Source: Solirubrobacterales bacterium (GTDB lineage Bacteria > Actinomycetota > Thermoleophilia > Solirubrobacterales > Solirubrobacteraceae). Taken from it: a stretch of 6,279 nucleotides of DNA. The DNA lies in assembly GCA_025964075.1 (NCBI GenBank), contig JAOPZQ010000514.1, positions 1 through 6,279 on the forward strand, read 5' to 3'. Shown in pieces: positions 5,983-6,279 of the stretch (position 1 is its first letter; every line of letters begins with the position of its first letter). The position numbers and the translations under genes are program-made. The notes beneath the pieces were generated by a model. It did no database searches. It was given only the letters and a program-made list of their open reading frames with translations, and was not told the DNA's origin.

Positions 5983-6279
5983 TTCTCGGCGGCCGGCGAC
6001 GCGTCGATCAGCCAGGTCTTGCCCTGCTTCACGACTTCCGTCGGCCGGTCGAAGCCGACGATCCGGACGTCGGCGCGGTCACCGTGGCGCTCGACGCTGA
6101 CGATCCGCGCGGAGCCGAGGCTCCGCAGGCGCGGTCCGCCGGGGCTGTCGAGCAGCCGGCCGATCGTCGCCTCGCACGAGGCGGGCTTGAGGCGCAGGCG
6201 ATCGGCGCCGAACTCCGCCTGACGCCTCCGGCTCGTCGGGCTGACGGCGGCGCACACGCCGGCCGCGTCCCCGTGTCGC
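5976..6279 (-). CDS. C-terminal part of a small hypothetical protein, possibly NTF2-like/DUF4878-type, cut by the right window edge
   Basis: The frame is open from the right edge to a TGA at 5976-5978, giving about 101 visible residues. The earliest start in view is GTG 6257, but the frame continues upstream (RHGDAAG) and reads like the middle of a domain, so the true start is probably outside the window. The pattern of GDAAGVCAAVSPTSRRR, a second Cys in ASCEATIGRLL, then strands ARIVSVERHGDRADVRIVG and a closing KQGKTWLID resembles small secreted or lipoprotein NTF2-like/DUF4878-type domains, in which the two Cys may pair. This is a pattern impression, not a firm family match, and no enzymatic residues are recognisable. 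It ends 32 nt before proB. Whether it belongs to the same operon is unclear because a candidate promoter lies in the gap. Confidence 0.6.
   Translation of the reverse strand, partial: RHGDAAGVCAAVSPTSRRRQAEFGADRLRLKPASCEATIGRLLDSPGGPRLRSLGSARIVSVERHGDRADVRIVGFDRPTEVVKQGKTWLIDASPAAEKD

Noticed and set aside
4876..6222. Plus-strand open frame of 448 codons opposite proB and the upstream gene
   Set aside because: It runs antisense across two minus-strand genes and the gap between them, with a composition-driven translation and no motif.

Overview
The window is very GC-rich, with third codon positions almost all G or C. Every supported gene lies on the minus strand, so the genes read from high to low coordinates. 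The gene order proB-proA-nadD-rsfS is a common actinobacterial housekeeping arrangement. The protein style (Ala/Arg-rich, GTG starts, a cyclic-nucleotide-domain MFS exporter) suggests a high-GC actinobacterium, possibly a Thermoleophilia/Solirubrobacterales-type soil organism. That placement is inference from composition and gene order, not from a marker gene.

Right half (about 2557-6279), the conserved block. It opens with the C-terminal part of a small protein resembling the NTF2-like/DUF4878 type, which runs off the right edge. Then come proB (glutamate 5-kinase with PUA domain) and proA (glutamate-5-semialdehyde dehydrogenase), the first two steps of proline synthesis. nadD (nicotinate-mononucleotide adenylyltransferase, NAD synthesis) and rsfS (ribosome silencing factor) follow. 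Spacing is tight: 32 nt before proB, 47 nt before proA, 11 nt before nadD and a 4-nt overlap at nadD/rsfS. An exact 16-bp direct repeat lies just upstream of both proB and proA. On the coding strand each copy contains a -10-like TAAGCT 9-12 nt before the ATG, which suggests promoters giving nearly leaderless transcripts, or a shared operator.

Left half (1-2485), the less ordinary block. After a 71-nt gap holding a perfect 7-bp-stem hairpin come an ECF-type RNA polymerase sigma factor, a 12-TM-type MFS exporter fused to a C-terminal cyclic-nucleotide-binding domain, and the start of a subtilisin-like (S8) serine peptidase with no visible signal peptide or propeptide. The sigma and MFS genes overlap by 8 nt, and the MFS and peptidase genes by 4 nt (GTGA), so the three look translationally coupled. 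No anti-sigma gene is visible next to the sigma factor. This sigma / cNMP-gated exporter / intracellular protease trio is the best candidate here for an uncharacterised system, but its function cannot be read from sequence alone and the peptidase is cut by the left edge.

No RNA genes, CRISPR arrays, insertion sequences or plus-strand genes are supported. No gene-free stretch exceeds 75 nt.
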